Assembly: GCF_030247195.1 (NCBI RefSeq)
Contig: NC_080672.1
Span: 9,238,001-9,302,000 of the forward strand
Reading direction: 5' to 3'
DNA from: Topomyia yanbarensis
Lineage: Eukaryota > Arthropoda > Insecta > Diptera > Culicidae
DNA length: 64,000 nucleotides
Under the pieces are notes generated by a model. The model did not search any database. It saw only the letters and a list, made by a program, of their open reading frames with translations, and was not told where the DNA came from. Position numbers and translations under genes: made by a program. Positions 11,195-25,499 of the stretch are shown here, piece after piece (positions within the stretch are counted from its first letter, which is position 1; the number at the start of each line of letters is the position of its first letter).

Positions 11195-14100
11195 TAGACT
11201 CGGAGATTAGCACGATCCGATCCGATCCTTCCTTTTGAAAAAAAAACAACAAACCACGTGGTCCAATATGAAAAAATACAATGATTGTACAATGATAATT
11301 TTTTCAAAGGGAAATCTTTCGATCGTGATAAACCCCAGATATTTGGACAAGATATATAGCTATGATACGTCAAAATGAGGCAGAATCATCTGAGGAATCT
11401 GAAAATGATAGAATGAATGATGAATTTGAAATGAATAATTCGTTAGAAATGAACCCCGATTAAAAATATATTTTGAAAAAGCGAAGTATCTGAAAAAAAT
11501 GAAATATTTCGCGAATTTCAGGGCACCCCAAAAAGTTATTACCACAAGCTTATAGTCCAAAGTTTACTCTAAAATTCATCCATACAAACCTACCCTTAAT
11601 TAATATATTGCAAAGAGATATAACGTTTTCAAAATTATCATTTTTAAGGTCGAATATGAATGCTCTTCAATGTATCAATAAAAAGGTATATCTTATTTTC
11701 AATCTCTTTCAAAGAAACTAAACAGAAATAGATTTCGTCAAGTTAAACCAGAAATAGAGAGATTTTCAAATTTCGACCTATTTCTTCGGACCCATTTTAA
11801 ATGTCCGTTTTACACCACTTCCCCTCAAAGCAGGATTCTAATATTTGAATGAAGTCCATCTATTTGTACAAACAAACCCTGAAATTTTTATCAAAATCGG
11901 AACATATCAATACAACCTCTCGAACAAGGGGGTGCCACTTTTTGAAAAACAATTAATTTAAAGTCTGGCAAAACAATGGGAGAATATCCTGCTTTCGATG
12001 CGAAAATAAAAACATGTTTCGGGTACCTTGGTTTCTGAAATCCATCAATTATGTTAATTGTGACACTTTTTTACCGAACTGGCATTAGATATTACCCAGA
12101 TCTCATCGTTTTTAAAAATACATTTTTTCGGCTTTCGGGTACGAGTGTTGTACAAAGATCGGAACTGTTTTTTGTTCAAAAAAATCACCTGTTTTCCTGT
12201 TCTCTTTGGTGCTGCTTGTTTTCTGTAAGTATTGATCCACATTTTCGCTGTCCATATAGGGTAAAGTGCCTATTTTCACCATACTAAGCAGGGTGCCTCA
12301 CCAATTCATTAATTTCTCGGCTTACAATCAATGGAATGCGAAAAAAATGACATCAACAGCTTTGCTTCGTTGTTAAGAACCAATATAATAACACAAATGC
12401 GCTGAAAACAGTGAAATTCTCGTGTTTGAGCGCAACGAAAACTCGAATCGAGTGCCCCTATTGTTGCGCTACCATTTGACTCAATGCGTTGAACAAAGAT
12501 GGCAGACACTGCACTAACCAACGGCTTCAAATGGGTAGGGTGATAATAGAAACATGGCGAAAATGGGCTCAACACCCTACAACTGTCCAACTTTTTAGCA
12601 ATATCGCGAAAAGAGCCCATTTTGTTAGATGTCATGAGGCGTATTGGCAGTCTACGGGACCGTTTCGTGGTCGGGAATTTAGCTTATCGTCAAGAGTGTA
12701 CCTTCTTTCTTATTGTGTACTCGCTGACTTAAAATTCTTCATGATTTTGGCCAACTAATGCATCGATAAGATCCGTGTGTTGAATTGAACTACAAACCGG
12801 ATCATTAACTCGGCGTATACTAACAAAACGGTGCATTTTTTTAATAGTTTTAAACCTGTTTTCGAAATACGAATTGTTGTTGTTCACAAGATGAATTTAT
12901 TTTTCTCATCAAGTTGTAGAGCATAAACAACAAACAAACAAACAAGTGTTTATTTCATAAAATCAACAATCCTCAAACCTCACCAGAGATGCACGTTCTT
13001 ACGCCAATAATGATCAACAAGACGTTAAACAACCTTGATTGACACCCTTCGACACCAGTTTGAAACCTGACCGTCTCTAGTAAAAATGAAACCTGACCGT
13101 CTCTAGTAGGCGAGCCAGTTGTGCCAATAGCACAGGTTATGGTTATCCCACCAAATAAAGTTCCCATAAACTGGGGCGGTGGTAATTTCAGACAGATGTG
13201 GGGCACTGTCGAAATAATTGATTGAAGACGTCTATACCCATAGCAGATACTGGGTTGGTCCTATTGCCAAACTTTGTTTTATGAGTATAGTTGGAATAAC
13301 TTTACTTAAAGCAGATATATTAAGAAGTATTAGTCAGTAATCACTGTTTATTTTGACTAATTCTAAAGTTTGAGCAATTGCAATTTCTTGTATAGTCTCT
13401 AAAATAAACGCGTGATCGACAGCCATTTAAAATTATAAAAATAGTTATTATTCCAACGATATCAGCCTATCTTAATTTAAGAAATCCGTCGGTTGTATCG
13501 TGAACTCGTTGGTAGTTATGTTACCTTTGAAAACTTGGGCCTACCAGTACAAAAGTGCAATTACAGCTGCTCTTTGCAGCATTAAAAATTAAATTTCGAC
13601 ACATTCTATTTGCAGAACAGTGGCACAAAAAAAAAGAACTTAATACAAAGCTTAACTTTAGATTTCCCCCAACTTTCTCCGCCATTAATTAATTTAAAGC
13701 ACCATTTATGAGTTTAGTAAGAGCTGTTTCGGGTAATAGTTTAATAGTTAATATTCGACCTGAACTTCGGTCAGAGTAGGCAATGGAAAACAACGTTTCG
13801 TACAGTTGCTCTACCTTTACCGCCCTTTGAAATGTTTTGCTGTAATCTGTTTCATGCTATTCTGCCGTGCAGAAGTCCATAGCCGGGGATACGATCAATT
13901 GCAAAGTTTTTGGCAGTAGCTGACTATGTAAAGTTTTCTGGCGAATAAAAAAGAACCTTACCGCAGATTAAAGGAAAGGGAAACTTTTGATTTGCCTTGT
14001 ATTTTTTTAGGGTATACAACGAACAGTCTTAGTTATATAAAAAATCTCAACTGCCATAATGACAATGAGTATCATTGCTATAGGTGATTTAGATTGAAAA

Positions 14101-17100
14101 ATCAGCGTACAGTTATTATAGTTCTATAATCCCTTAAATGAAATCTCTTCGCTGCTTGTTTAACCGTATACTGTGACTTTATGCATCAATAAAGTTTGAT
14201 CTTTATTATACTTACTTCTGGTTGGAAAAAGGATCGAGAAGGGGGGACGCTGATTTTTAATGTCACTCTAAAATAGAACTGTTTTTTGAAGTATGGTTCA
14301 CTGCTCGCTAAGTTTTGCAGATAACTCGTCCATGTCAATAGAAATCGAACAAAAGTTTAAAATAAAATAAGAGTAATCAAACAGTGAAGCATTAGAAATC
14401 AACCAAACGAATAAACTGATGCAAGCAACATTAGATAATGTGAAGAAGGATCAAACATAATTCATCATCCACAAAAATATCGCTGCCAGCTGCTGATACT
14501 GACCCATTACATCATGAGACGGTGTCAACCTAGCAACGACAGAAATAGGAACCCGAAAATACTAACGCCGGTTGCTTTGATCTGTTTTCCTTCAAGTTCA
14601 GACAGCGTGAGCTGGTAACACGACAGCATGTCTGAGTTGTCCTTTCATTAGAATGTATCTGTTCACGCATGAGTTGAAACATGTCGCCATGGGAAAGGAA
14701 ACAAACAAAAATAAATATCCTACGTAATGCAATTATAATTTCGAACCAAAAACGAAAATGGTCACAAACTCGAAAAGACAAAAAAGGCTCTTTTATATTC
14801 ACTAAATCTTACAATCATTATCCTCAATGAAGTCACTTACTCGTGAATCTGGGTAATTATAATAACACAGACAAATCTACACAAGATGTGTTAAGGTAGG
14901 CGCCTACCATACTGATGAAGTAAAATTGAATTTTCAGAGCTGGTAATAGGTGGCATTCATTTGTGTTTCAAGATTTCGCTACATCTCCCAACACCGCCTT
15001 GTGATTCTAGCCCTCAACCATTCTGAATAGACTGTGAGAGCCTAATTTTCTCCCGCGCAATTCATACGCTTCATTGGCCAGCCCTCGGCATGTATGGTGG
15101 AAATTGTGAAGCTTCAAGGCGCTAGGCTACCACTTCATGCTTCCAGTCAACCCCCCCCCCCCGCCATTCACCTGCGCGAAGGGGCCGAGCAGCACAGTAT
15201 TTATATCTGCTGGCTTACAATCACAGGTTCTTCCTGAGGCCGGAACAAAAGGCTCGGAATCGGATGCGGGTGACGTTCCACAGGCGCCTACGTCTGTAAG
15301 GTGGCACCCACCCACTGAGTTTATCGTGATTGCATAAACCGAGGCGGCGGAAACACTTCAACCCGAAGAACGCAAAGCCTCCTACGATGCTGAGGCTTGG
15401 GTAAAGTTCCTCAGTTCGCGCGATGTTGGCATCGCATTCACGTTGCTGGGGTTGTGACTTCTGAGAAGAAGCAAAAAAAAAAGCTGCCGTTGGGATTCAA
15501 GCCTGACGTGAACGCGAATAATGTAGTAAACATTTGTATATACGAACCTAGCAAGCCATGCCCCGTAATGGAGTTTGCAAAGGAAAAAAGCACTTGACAT
15601 AATAAATGCTGGCTGATATGAGAAAACACCTTGCCCGCTGCTGGATACAGAATGAAAGACACTTTTATATTGCTAATTGACACAGTTTCTAAGTCGTCAT
15701 TCAGAACCAGAACCGGAACCTGGTTTATTCTCTCCCTTGTTTTCTTTTTATTTTCTCTGTGGCGCCCGGTCCGTTGAGAGATTAATGATGATTTTCGAAA
15801 AGCTCGTCATCTATAAAATACAAAATAAGGTACTGCACCTACCGAGGTTAAATCGTTCCAAAGCTTTTCCTTTTCAAGTGAAGGCGAGCGTGAAACTTTC
15901 TCGTTTTTTTTCACTCTGAATGGTCTATTCACGAACCCATCCCCTGTTCGGTGCGGCGATGATTGTGCAAACTTCTCTCTTATCGCCATCGAATCACTCT
16001 TATCGGTGTTCGGATGGCGTGGTGACCAGTGTTGCCACTTTTGTAGATTTTGAGTTTAGCCTACCAGAGTGCGAAATTTTTTAGGAATGTGAATTTAGAA
16101 TTTTTATATTTGCTCCTGAATAATTACTGAAGCAATTCACTACATTGGAAGTTAGTTTCTCTTTCTCGTATTAATAAAGAGTTAAATTGGAGTTTTTGGG
16201 GCAGTTTTTGAGCAACTTCTCTCTATACTTTTCAGTTTTATATCTGGAAATCGTTCTTATTTTGTCATGAATCGGTGTTTCTACTGGAATTAAGAAGTTA
16301 CGAAACAATATTTACGATCTTGGTAAATTCCGTTACGATTATTTGAATTATCGTGAATAATTGAGAGAGATCACGTCTTTATTAGATTTGTACAATATTC
16401 TTTACATTGAACAGAACGAACACCGACTCTTTCTTATACTTGAACGACGAGCAGTGAGAACAGCAGTTTAAAACTTCAACAGCATGATAGCCATCATTGC
16501 CGGCCGCCCCCATCTTCATCGTTCATGGGGAAGGATAAAGGATAAGGTAGAGGAGAAGTGTTAATGCTCCACCTACTTAACGGAAGCTGGACGACTCGTC
16601 AGACTCTTCCATAGGTGAGACGGAGTTGGTGGGTTGGTAAGGTATAAGGTCTAGGATTCGCTATAAGCAAACGATGTGACTTGTATATCATGGTTTATTA
16701 GGCAATAGTATAGTTGGTTTTCGAGTACACGATTACTCTGAAAAGAAAAGATCTTGTTTAGTTTTTAATTCTTTTTAAACTCTGGGTAGTCGGCTACCGA
16801 GTGTATCCTATGTTTTCTGATCAAAATCAATTTTAACTCCACACAGCCGACCGTGGGAGTATTGCCTAGAAAAGCTAATATTATCTGCATAATGGGACGG
16901 ATCACTATTTATTGCGACAGTATTCAGACAAATTTCGCTATTCCTTCTTTACGATATATTTATTGGCTTGAAAACTACCGTCGTACAGACAAAAAGTTTC
17001 GATACCTCGAGATACTGTAAATCAAGGAAAGTATTTTCTATTTTCCACATTGGATTGTTAGTAAAATACACGTATACGGACGGTTATATCGAAAATTGAA

Positions 17101-18500
17101 GGGAAATACAAAGGATCGTTTACCTAATGCACCGGGCTTGTTAGCAATAACGGAACTTGAAATTAGATTCATAAAAACTGACGCGGCGAGTTTTCAGTAC
17201 GTATTGACCCGCCATCATCGATACTAGTCAGATTAAAGTCTTATTGGGGCTGATTTCCGAACAAATATTTATTGAGAAAATATATTAATCGAGGGTTGTA
17301 TACAAACTTAACCTACAAAAGAAAACCAAGAAATAAATTTTAGCTGCCAAAAACACCGAAAGATTCACTCTGCAAGACGGATGAACTAGCAGTTTCACGT
17401 GTGCGTCGTTTGTTCCCCTTCCCCGTCAGCATACGATCACAGATCCTAGCCGATCTTCATTAATGCCACCCCCGCTCGAAACAAATCTGAGATAGGCTCC
17501 AATCGGTCGACCTGTCGAAGTGAACGAACTGACAGCGGTTGGGGATAGAACCAGACCAACTCCCGAGTTTAAGGACATTATATATGCGAGCCACAACATA
17601 GCTCCTACGCCGCACACACCCCTCTCCCCTGTCTAACCATGTATCTGACATGAGCATGACGAGTTTTTGACGAAATTCCATCTGTAGCTCTTATTTTGTG
17701 CGAAAATATCACCCCTTTTCACTTGGGGTTTCTTTTCAAAACATTCTTATTTTTCTTCTTCCCATTTTCAGAACACTTTTTCAAATGCACTTCAATCACA
17801 CACTACTGAAAATACACCCGCGAAACTTTAATCGTTTACTAACTAAACTTCAAATTTTCTGCGAATGTGCAGATGACCGAAGGAAAATGTCCGAAAACTC
17901 TTTTTTGTGCGTTTGAATTTTCACTTCGAATTCAATTTTTTCTCAATGTAAACAAGCGCGTCGGCGCCTAGCAACAAGCGTTCGTTACTGGCTTCCACAT
18001 ATCTTAACCTTAAGCAAAAACGAAAAAGGTGGCCTGTATACCGGTTGGCACCGCGGGCAGCTAAGGGATAGGAGTTCTGTATCAGAGGTGAATGGCGATA
18101 TAGATTGGTCTCACGATAATGCAGCTTTGCTAACCGAGTGCGAAAAGCACTGAGCTACGCTTCATAAACTCGATAGTTGGTATATCCGAGATACCGAAAA
18201 TATGAAGGTTCATACTCAGAGAAGTATGAGGGGGGGAGGTGTATTTTTGATGAAAATATCGCCCATAATTTTTTTTACGATTTAGAAAGTGTTGATCTTT
18301 TCAATCAATTTCAATAAAGCAACATTGGAACAACATTTTTCTAAATTTGCATTGTTAAATCTTAAATATTGGGTGGATGCCAGCGAATACCAATACCTCT
18401 TCATGACCACGAACTTACAATTCTAAGATACTACAACGGGATTGATCAGAAAAAGTGAAATTGCACAGAATGGATTTCAATTTTTTCAATACTTCTTCAA
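11195..18500. other. Non-genic stretch with minor repeats
   Basis: No gene was recognised. It contains a direct duplication of about 22 bp (13061-13082 and 13087-13108, GAAACCTGACCGTCTCTAGT), a C-run at 15151-15163, and at 16440-16690 a purine-rich passage (GGATAAAGGATAAGGTAGAGG) that may be a worn retroelement. At 18056-18170 the minus strand has a tRNA A-box-like phrase (TAGCTCAGTG) without a good B box. Confidence 0.45.
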
Positions 18501-20640
18501 AAAAGAAAACTCATTTGACCTGACCATGTCATGAATGGAAATGAAATAAATTTTGGAAAATATAAAGTATAAAAGTTCTAATTACAGATAAAGAAAAAGT
18601 ACACGAATAAAACAACAAATTTAAAAAATATACGGACTATCTAAAATTAAAGTACTTGGTTATGGAAAACACGTTGTAGAAAATCAGATTATGATTGTAT
18701 GCTGTCACTAATACAAAGTCATCTTAAACGAATTTTGATAAATCGCACTATATGAATTGTTTGGAAAAATGAAAAAAATATTGTTAAGATGTAAACTGAT
18801 AGTAGTTCACTGTCGTTGTGAAAATTTATTGTGAAGTGAATTCACTGGAAATTACTCTCAACCCGTCGAATGGTGGCGTTCGAAATATTTGAGAATTACA
18901 TAAAAAATCCGTAACTTTTGTGAAGCAGCAATATTTTCTTTTCAGCATATTTAGATAAAGTAAAAATTTGGACAGAATAATATATAAATAAAAATTGCAA
19001 GAGATGCTAACATCATTAATAGACAACGGATAATAGAAATAAACATATCAAGATCCCAAAAATCGACAAAAAAGAACAATTAAAAATGAAGGAAAAACAC
19101 TAAAAAGTAAATAAAGATTGATATGAATGTAATGGATATAAATGAAAACTTCAATCAATCGAGAATAACGTCTGTCGGGCATATCGTAGTTTGTAGATCG
19201 ATTGCCTTGTACGCAGCTCACCTGGGTTAAAGTCCAATTCTGCACATAAGGTTAGATTTTTTTTAAAAAGATTCTAGCATTTTGACTCAAAAAAGAGGCA
19301 AATTACCCTCTTTAATCGATACGAAATAAAAATGACTAAGATAAAGTAAATGGGTTAAACTGTGAAATTGAAATGTAAAACAGAAAAAAAATGATAAGAA
19401 TGTATGAAATTAATTGTAAAAATAAAACAAGATATGAAACATAAAACATAAATCAAATAAATTAAAAAAATAAATAAAATGGAATGTGCGTGGAAAATGC
19501 GAAAATAGATTAATATGGCAAATTGAAATAAGAGAGACGAAATATGAAAACAATTCAGATGTTACAAATCGAACAAAAAACATAGTAAAATAATCAAATA
19601 GACAAATGAAAAATAAGATAAAAGTAGAGAAAATTTAAAATAGTGTAGTGAATATAATATATGTAAATAGTGGCAAGAATTAAATGGAAAAATAATAACA
19701 AACATGGGAGAAAATTAAATGAAATGATTTCTCTCAAAATAATAAAAAAATATATAAACTACACATGAGATATGGAAAGTAAAATTAGTTCATAAACGAA
19801 GAGAAAATTTATAAAACGCAACAATTAAAAGCAAGATGAAACATAAAAAAATGGAAAACTAACTGATTATTTTAAAAGAATATGACAAGAACAAAGAAAT
19901 TTAAAAAAAAACGAAAGCTATAGAAAATGGCAAACTAAAAAATAAGTGCCAAATTGGATTATATGAAAAAATGAAGAAATAGAAATAAGGAACTTTTAAA
20001 AAAATTTAGATGAATAATTGAATAACTAAAACGAAATAAAAATAAACAAACAAATCGACGGAGCAAACGGAAAAGAAAAAAAAAAAACAAAAATTATAAA
20101 CAAATCGAAAAATTGTGACTGAGTGAAATAATTGGACAAAAAATTTGATGATTTAAAAAAAGAAGAAAACTAATATGCGTGCAAGAATGAACAATATCTA
20201 GAAAAATAGAAAATATAAAAAATACGATTGGAATAAATGGAACAAACAGGCAAATGAAAAAGGTGGAATAATAGAACATGAAGCAATATAATAAATTAAA
20301 TAAAGATAAAACAAAAGGTATAAAATTGCCACTGCAAAAAATTGTTAATAATGGGAAAAAATTAAGAAATACAGGAAAATTAAGAAATACAGAAAAATAA
20401 TAAAAAAGGCGAAAATAAAAAAATAAACAGAAAAATAAAATACAAATATAGTAACAATAAAAATATTAGTAGGAGAGGTAAAGAGAAAAAATTGAGAAAA
20501 CATGTGCTTCAAAAATGTGAAAAACAAACTGAAAAAATTTACTAAAAATTAGAAAAATTGAACAAAATAAAAAAGTAGAAAGTAGAAAAATTGAAAACTG
20601 GGCAAATTTCAAAAGATTTGTGGTTGTGTCGTCCGACATG
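18500..20640. repeat. A-rich, strand-skewed low-complexity block
   Basis: Over roughly 19300-20620 the + strand is largely A, with G well above C and very few T-rich words. Short words such as AAAATAAA, GAAAAAT and GGAAAA recur without a fixed period. The SINE fragment at 19167 interrupts it. Confidence 0.7.
19167..19285 (+). mobile_element. Degenerate tRNA-derived SINE fragment
   Basis: It shares ATCGATTGCCTTGTACGCAG, then CACCTGGGTT and CACATA.GGTTAGA, with the well-preserved SINE at 43371-43543 (opposite strand). The B box is decayed (GGTTAAAGTCC). It is the same family, clearly older. Confidence 0.65.
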
Positions 20641-20899
20641 TAGGATTCAAGAACTGAAATTTTGTTTTGTTCGTGTATGTTTAGGAACGTCTTGCAAGAA
20701 TGTTGCAATTTTGGAACAAGAAAGCGTTACTATCAGGAAGCGATAATTATTCAGGTTCAAAATCTGTTTAGGCGTTTTTATATTTACTTTTTGTTCTGAT
20801 AAACTAATTTCGCTACTGGCGGTATACATGTAGCGATTGAGAAATGATAATACTAGTACCCAATGTGTGAAACAGGTAGATATCGATTGAACGCCTTTG

Positions 20900-21080
20900 A
20901 GTGGAAGGATGACCGGAGTTGCCTGCAACAAGATTTGAATTAATCATCTCAGAGATTACAATAGCCGCACTACTCAAACGCAGTAACGGTTCTGTATTCG
21001 GAGCTGTACTGCAGTATACGGCGGTAACACCAGGGTCGCCAAGGGCGGTTCGAATCCCCATCAGTAGAGTGGAAAATCTT
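20900..21080 (+). repeat. tRNA-like promoter fragment, possible SINE relic
   Basis: The phrase GGCGGTTCGAATCCCC at about 21044-21059 is a canonical B-box sequence. No A box lies at tRNA spacing and no cloverleaf could be drawn, so a real tRNA is unlikely. Confidence 0.3.
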
Positions 21081-23587
21081 ATTCAGGGGTTCCAATTCCC
21101 ACTATACTACCAGTTAATTTTTTGGTCGGTTTTCCCGTTATCAGTCTTAGTAAATGGCCTAACGTTAAACATAATAACACAGAAATTATTAGCAAAAAAG
21201 TAAGAGCTCGATATGAGAGGCAATATATTGCATAAGTTGAACAACATTTTTTTGGAATCTCGTATCTAAATATGATTTTCCTTAGAGACCTAACGAACGT
21301 GAAACCAAGGATCTCCGTTTTTGTCTTTTTTCTAATAGTTAGTTCTAAGACCAGAATTAGCTCGTTTTCTTAAAGCGAAAATCGAAAACAAAAATTCACC
21401 AACACTTCATAATACAAAATCACATTTGTCTATTTTTACATACTGATCAATTCTGTTTTTGTCGGGTCGATATATGAGTATCCGATCCCAATTTTTGTAA
21501 TAAAAAATACGTTTGCTTTATTGAATTTCCTTTCATCTGAAGTACTGGATAAATCTTCAAGGTATATATTACAAAGTCGCAATTTTTGTCATTTCAAATG
21601 TTTTTTTCGTGTATCGAGCTTACGAGTTATCAGCGATAGTTTTATTTATACACTTTCAATACCATAAGTTCACAAATTCAATTGAAATATCATATTGAAA
21701 AATCCAAAAAAATATCACCTGTTGAAAATAAAAATATGTTTCGATTATTTTTCACTTATCAACGACAAATTTTTTGAGGGTATTTAAAATTACTACAATT
21801 CAAATTTAACAATAACAATTGTTACAGAATCGTAAACTCTCCTATTTTTCGGTAATATAGACGCCATTTGCTCTTTGGATCATATGCTAGTTGATTTTTT
21901 GTTGAAAGTAGCGCAAAATAATCATACCTATCTCTTTGTGAAAGGCATATTGAGTTTTGATAATAATCCGTTTTCCGAGGCGCAGTAGAAGGGAATTTCA
22001 ATCGGCCGATACGAATTGTGATCGAAAGCTGGCTATCCCGGTTTATGAATAAAAATCACTGTTACCTGCCTCCAGTTCCGCGAATCAAGACTCTGCTTCG
22101 AAAACTTGTTGTATAGATTTAATTATTGTCGACTTTTTCTGGGTCACGCAGATTTTCAAAAAATGAAGTTTGACTATCTGACACAAGATCATTAGTGCGC
22201 CTGGGAATTCATCGATAAATGTGAATGAAATGCGCCACGTTTTGCTCAATTTTCTGCATGGGAACGGAGTACAGACATACCTTTCATTTAAAGTCTAAAG
22301 ATCATGGCGTGGGATATTCCTCGTTTGATCGAAAAATTCAATAATCGTTTCGATTGCTTGACAATTGCTGCCTAGGGTTTTGTTCCAATTTTGAAGGAGA
22401 AAGATTTGCGCGTGCCTATTCCTCGAGTGCGCGATCAGCACCAGTGTCAACAGCTTCATTTAGGTACACAGCTGAACATCATGTTCTTTATTTTGTCAGT
22501 CCGATTCTAGCAGTCTTTCTTTTAAGAGGCATCAAAGCCCCTTCCACTGCTCTACGATCGACTCCAATAGTGTCTATGTCGTCAGGATTCCAAGAAGCAG
22601 CGTCAAACGAATCAGCCTATTCAGTTTGTCGGAACACCATGAGCAATAGAGTGGCATATGGTTATATAAAAATATTAAAATTTGCTCCAAGAATCTTTCT
22701 GAGTTCCATTTGGGTCCTAGAATAACTGAGCTAATTCCAAACTCTATCGATTCTTTCAAGAGTCGCTCATTGACTTGTAAAAATAAACTGATATGTGATT
22801 TTTATAGGAAATATTTCAAGGAAGGATTTCTTTTTCGAAGAGCGCGAAATGATATGAAGCTTGTGGAAAAAGTTATTAAGCAAAAACCGACCGAGACAAT
22901 GAAGATTGTCGAAAATTTCAATTTTCATAGTATCTTTGCTGCTGACGGTATTAGATACAGATTTTTTAACTTTCTCTTATTGTGTATAAAAGAAGCCTTA
23001 ATTTATCGCTGAAAACACGTGTGAAGTGACCAGATCATCGATTTAGACACAATAAAAGAAAGTCAAAATAAAATTGCGTATAATTGGCAGTGATGCAGTG
23101 GTGCTAGAAAAAATAAATATTTTTTCGATTGTCAGAGTATCAATCGGTTTCTGCTTAAGTACTTTTTCCACGAGCATCAGATCGTTCCGTGGTCTTCGAG
23201 ACTTTGATTCTTTGATAAATTTCCTACAAAAGAGCTTAAAAATTCATTTTTAGGAGACAATGGGGACTACTGGAGGAAATATTTTGAGAAAGTCAAGTTT
23301 TCCATACGAAATCCCATGTAAACTTTAATCAGCTGGCGCAGAAATATAGTTTTACTGATCAAGCTAAGAATTTTCTCAGTTTTTCTGGAACCTATATAGT
23401 ATCTAAGAAGCTGCTTGGTACAGGAATCTAATTTATCAGGGTGCAACAAAAATTATTTGGCAACACATTTCGTTCCGTTGCACTGAATCGTGCGGTGCTT
23501 TAAAATCCACAAATAAATGAAGAGTTTGTCTTATAAGGAGCAACTATTGAAATCCCAAACAAAATACAAATGTATATTTGACTACAT
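21080..23587. other. No gene recognised
   Basis: Two overlapping open frames at 22354-22725 and 22710-23012 (+) are the longest outside the Ig exons in this part, but neither shows a family pattern, and their composition follows the surrounding DNA. Confidence 0.4.
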
Positions 23588-24471
23588 CCCAAGTAACCAT
23601 AAGCATTAAGTCATTGCATTATATTGGCTATACATTTGCACTAATGTTGCATTGAAACTCCATTACAGCATTAACAACGCAATAAAGCTCTATATTAGCA
23701 TCAATAATGCATAACTGCACAGCCGACATATAGCATTATAGCTTGCTCTATATGCGTATATAAAGCTGATATAACGCGTACATGCTTCAAGGATCTTTAA
23801 AGCATGTAAGCTTTACAAGTGCATTTAATGCCATTATAAAGCAAATAAAAAGTTGATATAATGCTATTGTAATGCTGTGGGTTTATTTGTTATGCAACTC
23901 TTCTTGAAGATTATATTCAGCATATTTCATTTCAATCGAACATATGCAATATAGTCCAGGAAGCAAATGCAGCGCACTTACCGTGAAGGACGAGGCAAGG
24001 TACCTCAGTTCGAGACTTACTAAAGGTAATTTTCAACATTCATATCATGTAAGAACGAAAACCCATTAAGGATATTCATTACAATGTATTAGAAGAGAGA
24101 CAATTACGGTTTTAAACAGAATATTCTATTTTAAAATTTTTCCTTTTTGCTCATCATACCGAAAGGAAACATAAGAAATGGTTTTAAAACCATGGCGAAC
24201 AATGACAATCAACTGAAGCTTTTTAATAGCATTAGTAGTGCCAATATAAGGCTTTCAAATTTGACATTTGTACGCTTTTGCTATATAATAGCATTAGTAC
24301 TGCAGAAAAGAGCTGTCAAACTCTGCACAGTAATAGCACTATATTTCGCCTTTTCTGGCATAATATCAGCATTATATAAGTATTTAGGGCTTCACGGCTT
24401 TTAAGGACAGCTTTATATGTGGATCTAAAGCAGATATTAGGCTACGTTATAATGCTTATTGGTTACTTGGG
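23588..24471. mobile_element. 884-bp TIR element with CCCAAGTAACC ends
   Basis: Left end CCCAAGTAACCATAAGCATT and right end, inverted, CCCAAGTAACCAATAAGCAT; AT flanks each side (23586-23587 and 24472-24473). The interior is rich in TATAGCATT/GCATTAATG-type words. A single related end lies at 61211. No transposase is encoded; non-autonomous, superfamily not assigned. Confidence 0.7.
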
Positions 24472-24633
24472 ATATTCTAGAGTGTCAAACACCATAAATA
24501 GTGAACCAATCTTGAGTTCAAGAAAGTGCAACAATTATTGGACGTACATAATTGAAATTCGATTGAAAAAATTGAATATATATATTACATTTACTGAAGT
24601 CCCGTAGAATTCTGAATAAAGTATGAAAGCTCC

Positions 24634-24770
24634 ATATTAGTTATGTGATTTTCGTTTCGATTTCGTCTCATCAGAAACCAACACTAGCTGAGCGGCAGCT
24701 TAGTCCTGTCACTAAGTTAGTGCCGGATTCTGATGAGACGAAATCGAAACTCAAATTCCATAACTAATAT
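24634..24770. mobile_element. 137-bp hairpin element
   Basis: ATATTAGTTATG at the left and CATAACTAATAT at the right, plus the longer inner pair GTTTCGATTTCGTCTCATCAGA / TCTGATGAGACGAAATCGAAAC (24653-24674 and 24729-24750), form a stem with a loop of about 54 bases. It could be a MITE; a transcribed hairpin is an alternative. Confidence 0.65.
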
Positions 24771-25175
24771 AGTTCTTCTTAATGGAGAAGGAATAGTTTT
24801 TACCAAAATTGTTCTCCACTAGGAAGAAATATAGCATAGTTATAAAAACTCCGTAGATTCCACGAGTTAATCCGTAGGGTTGGCAACTCTGGTGGCGACC
24901 GTCGGATGGCGAATTACACGGTTATTAAAGTGAGTGCTCTCCTCTCGAGTAGGAGTAGCTGCGAAGAGCGTGCTTGTGGGGGTAATTCTATCATATTTTA
25001 AGCATTTTCATAGGAATAAAACAATCGGGAATGATTCTTGTAGATTCCCTTCTTGATAATAGCATCATGCGGGGGAAGTATAGTGTGCAACTTGAATGCT
25101 TTTTCTATTCAATTGAAAACTGGAATAAACATAAACAACTGACCTTTTCTCCCTATTCTCTTGGTCGATTTCCAG

Positions 25176-25499
25176 ATGAGTCGGTATCAGTTTTAAGAAG
25201 CGAAAAGGTCGAACTGACATGCCCGATCGACATAGCGACGTGCGGCGAGCTGCATTCGCTCAAATGGTTCCGCGGCCAGCACCGTATCGCGGTCGTCTCC
25301 GGTGACGGCGAAGTGGCCAAGGTCGAGGGCGGCTACAAAGACCGACTGTATCTGGCCCACGGGGCCCAGAGCAGTCGGCTCATCTTTAAGAATGTGGAAA
25401 TCTCCGACGAAGATACATATCTGTGTGAAACCACTTTTTTAGAGCCCTCCGAGTTGTGTGAAAACTCCGGGGCGTATAGTATAGCACTCAATGTTTACG
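25176..25499 (+). CDS. Exon 1 seen: V-like first Ig domain
   Basis: It encodes residues 1-108 of the visible protein. A pyrimidine-rich acceptor ending at 25175 and a GTAAGT donor at 25500 bound it; both junctions are phase 1. The strand-B cysteine (ELTCPID), a second cysteine pair (CGEL and SELCEN), KWFRG in strand C and DTYLCE in strand F define the fold. The extra cysteines probably form a second disulphide. The open frame continues upstream to an ATG at 25031, but the good acceptor and the sudden start of Ig-like sequence argue that the upstream part is intron. A signal-peptide exon ending in phase 1 must lie further upstream; I could not find it. Confidence 0.88.

Noticed and set aside
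21040..21062. Possible tRNA from the GGTTCGAATCC phrase
   Set aside because: No A box at the right distance and no acceptor stem could be paired.
22354..23012. Two overlapping open frames of 123 and 100 residues on the + strand
   Set aside because: There is no recognisable domain, no splice-site context and no coding-like composition; the frames occur by chance in mixed DNA.
25031..25175. ATG at 25031 as the start of the Ig protein
   Set aside because: The encoded peptide is not a signal peptide, and the pyrimidine-rich acceptor at 25175 with phase 1 supports an upstream exon instead.
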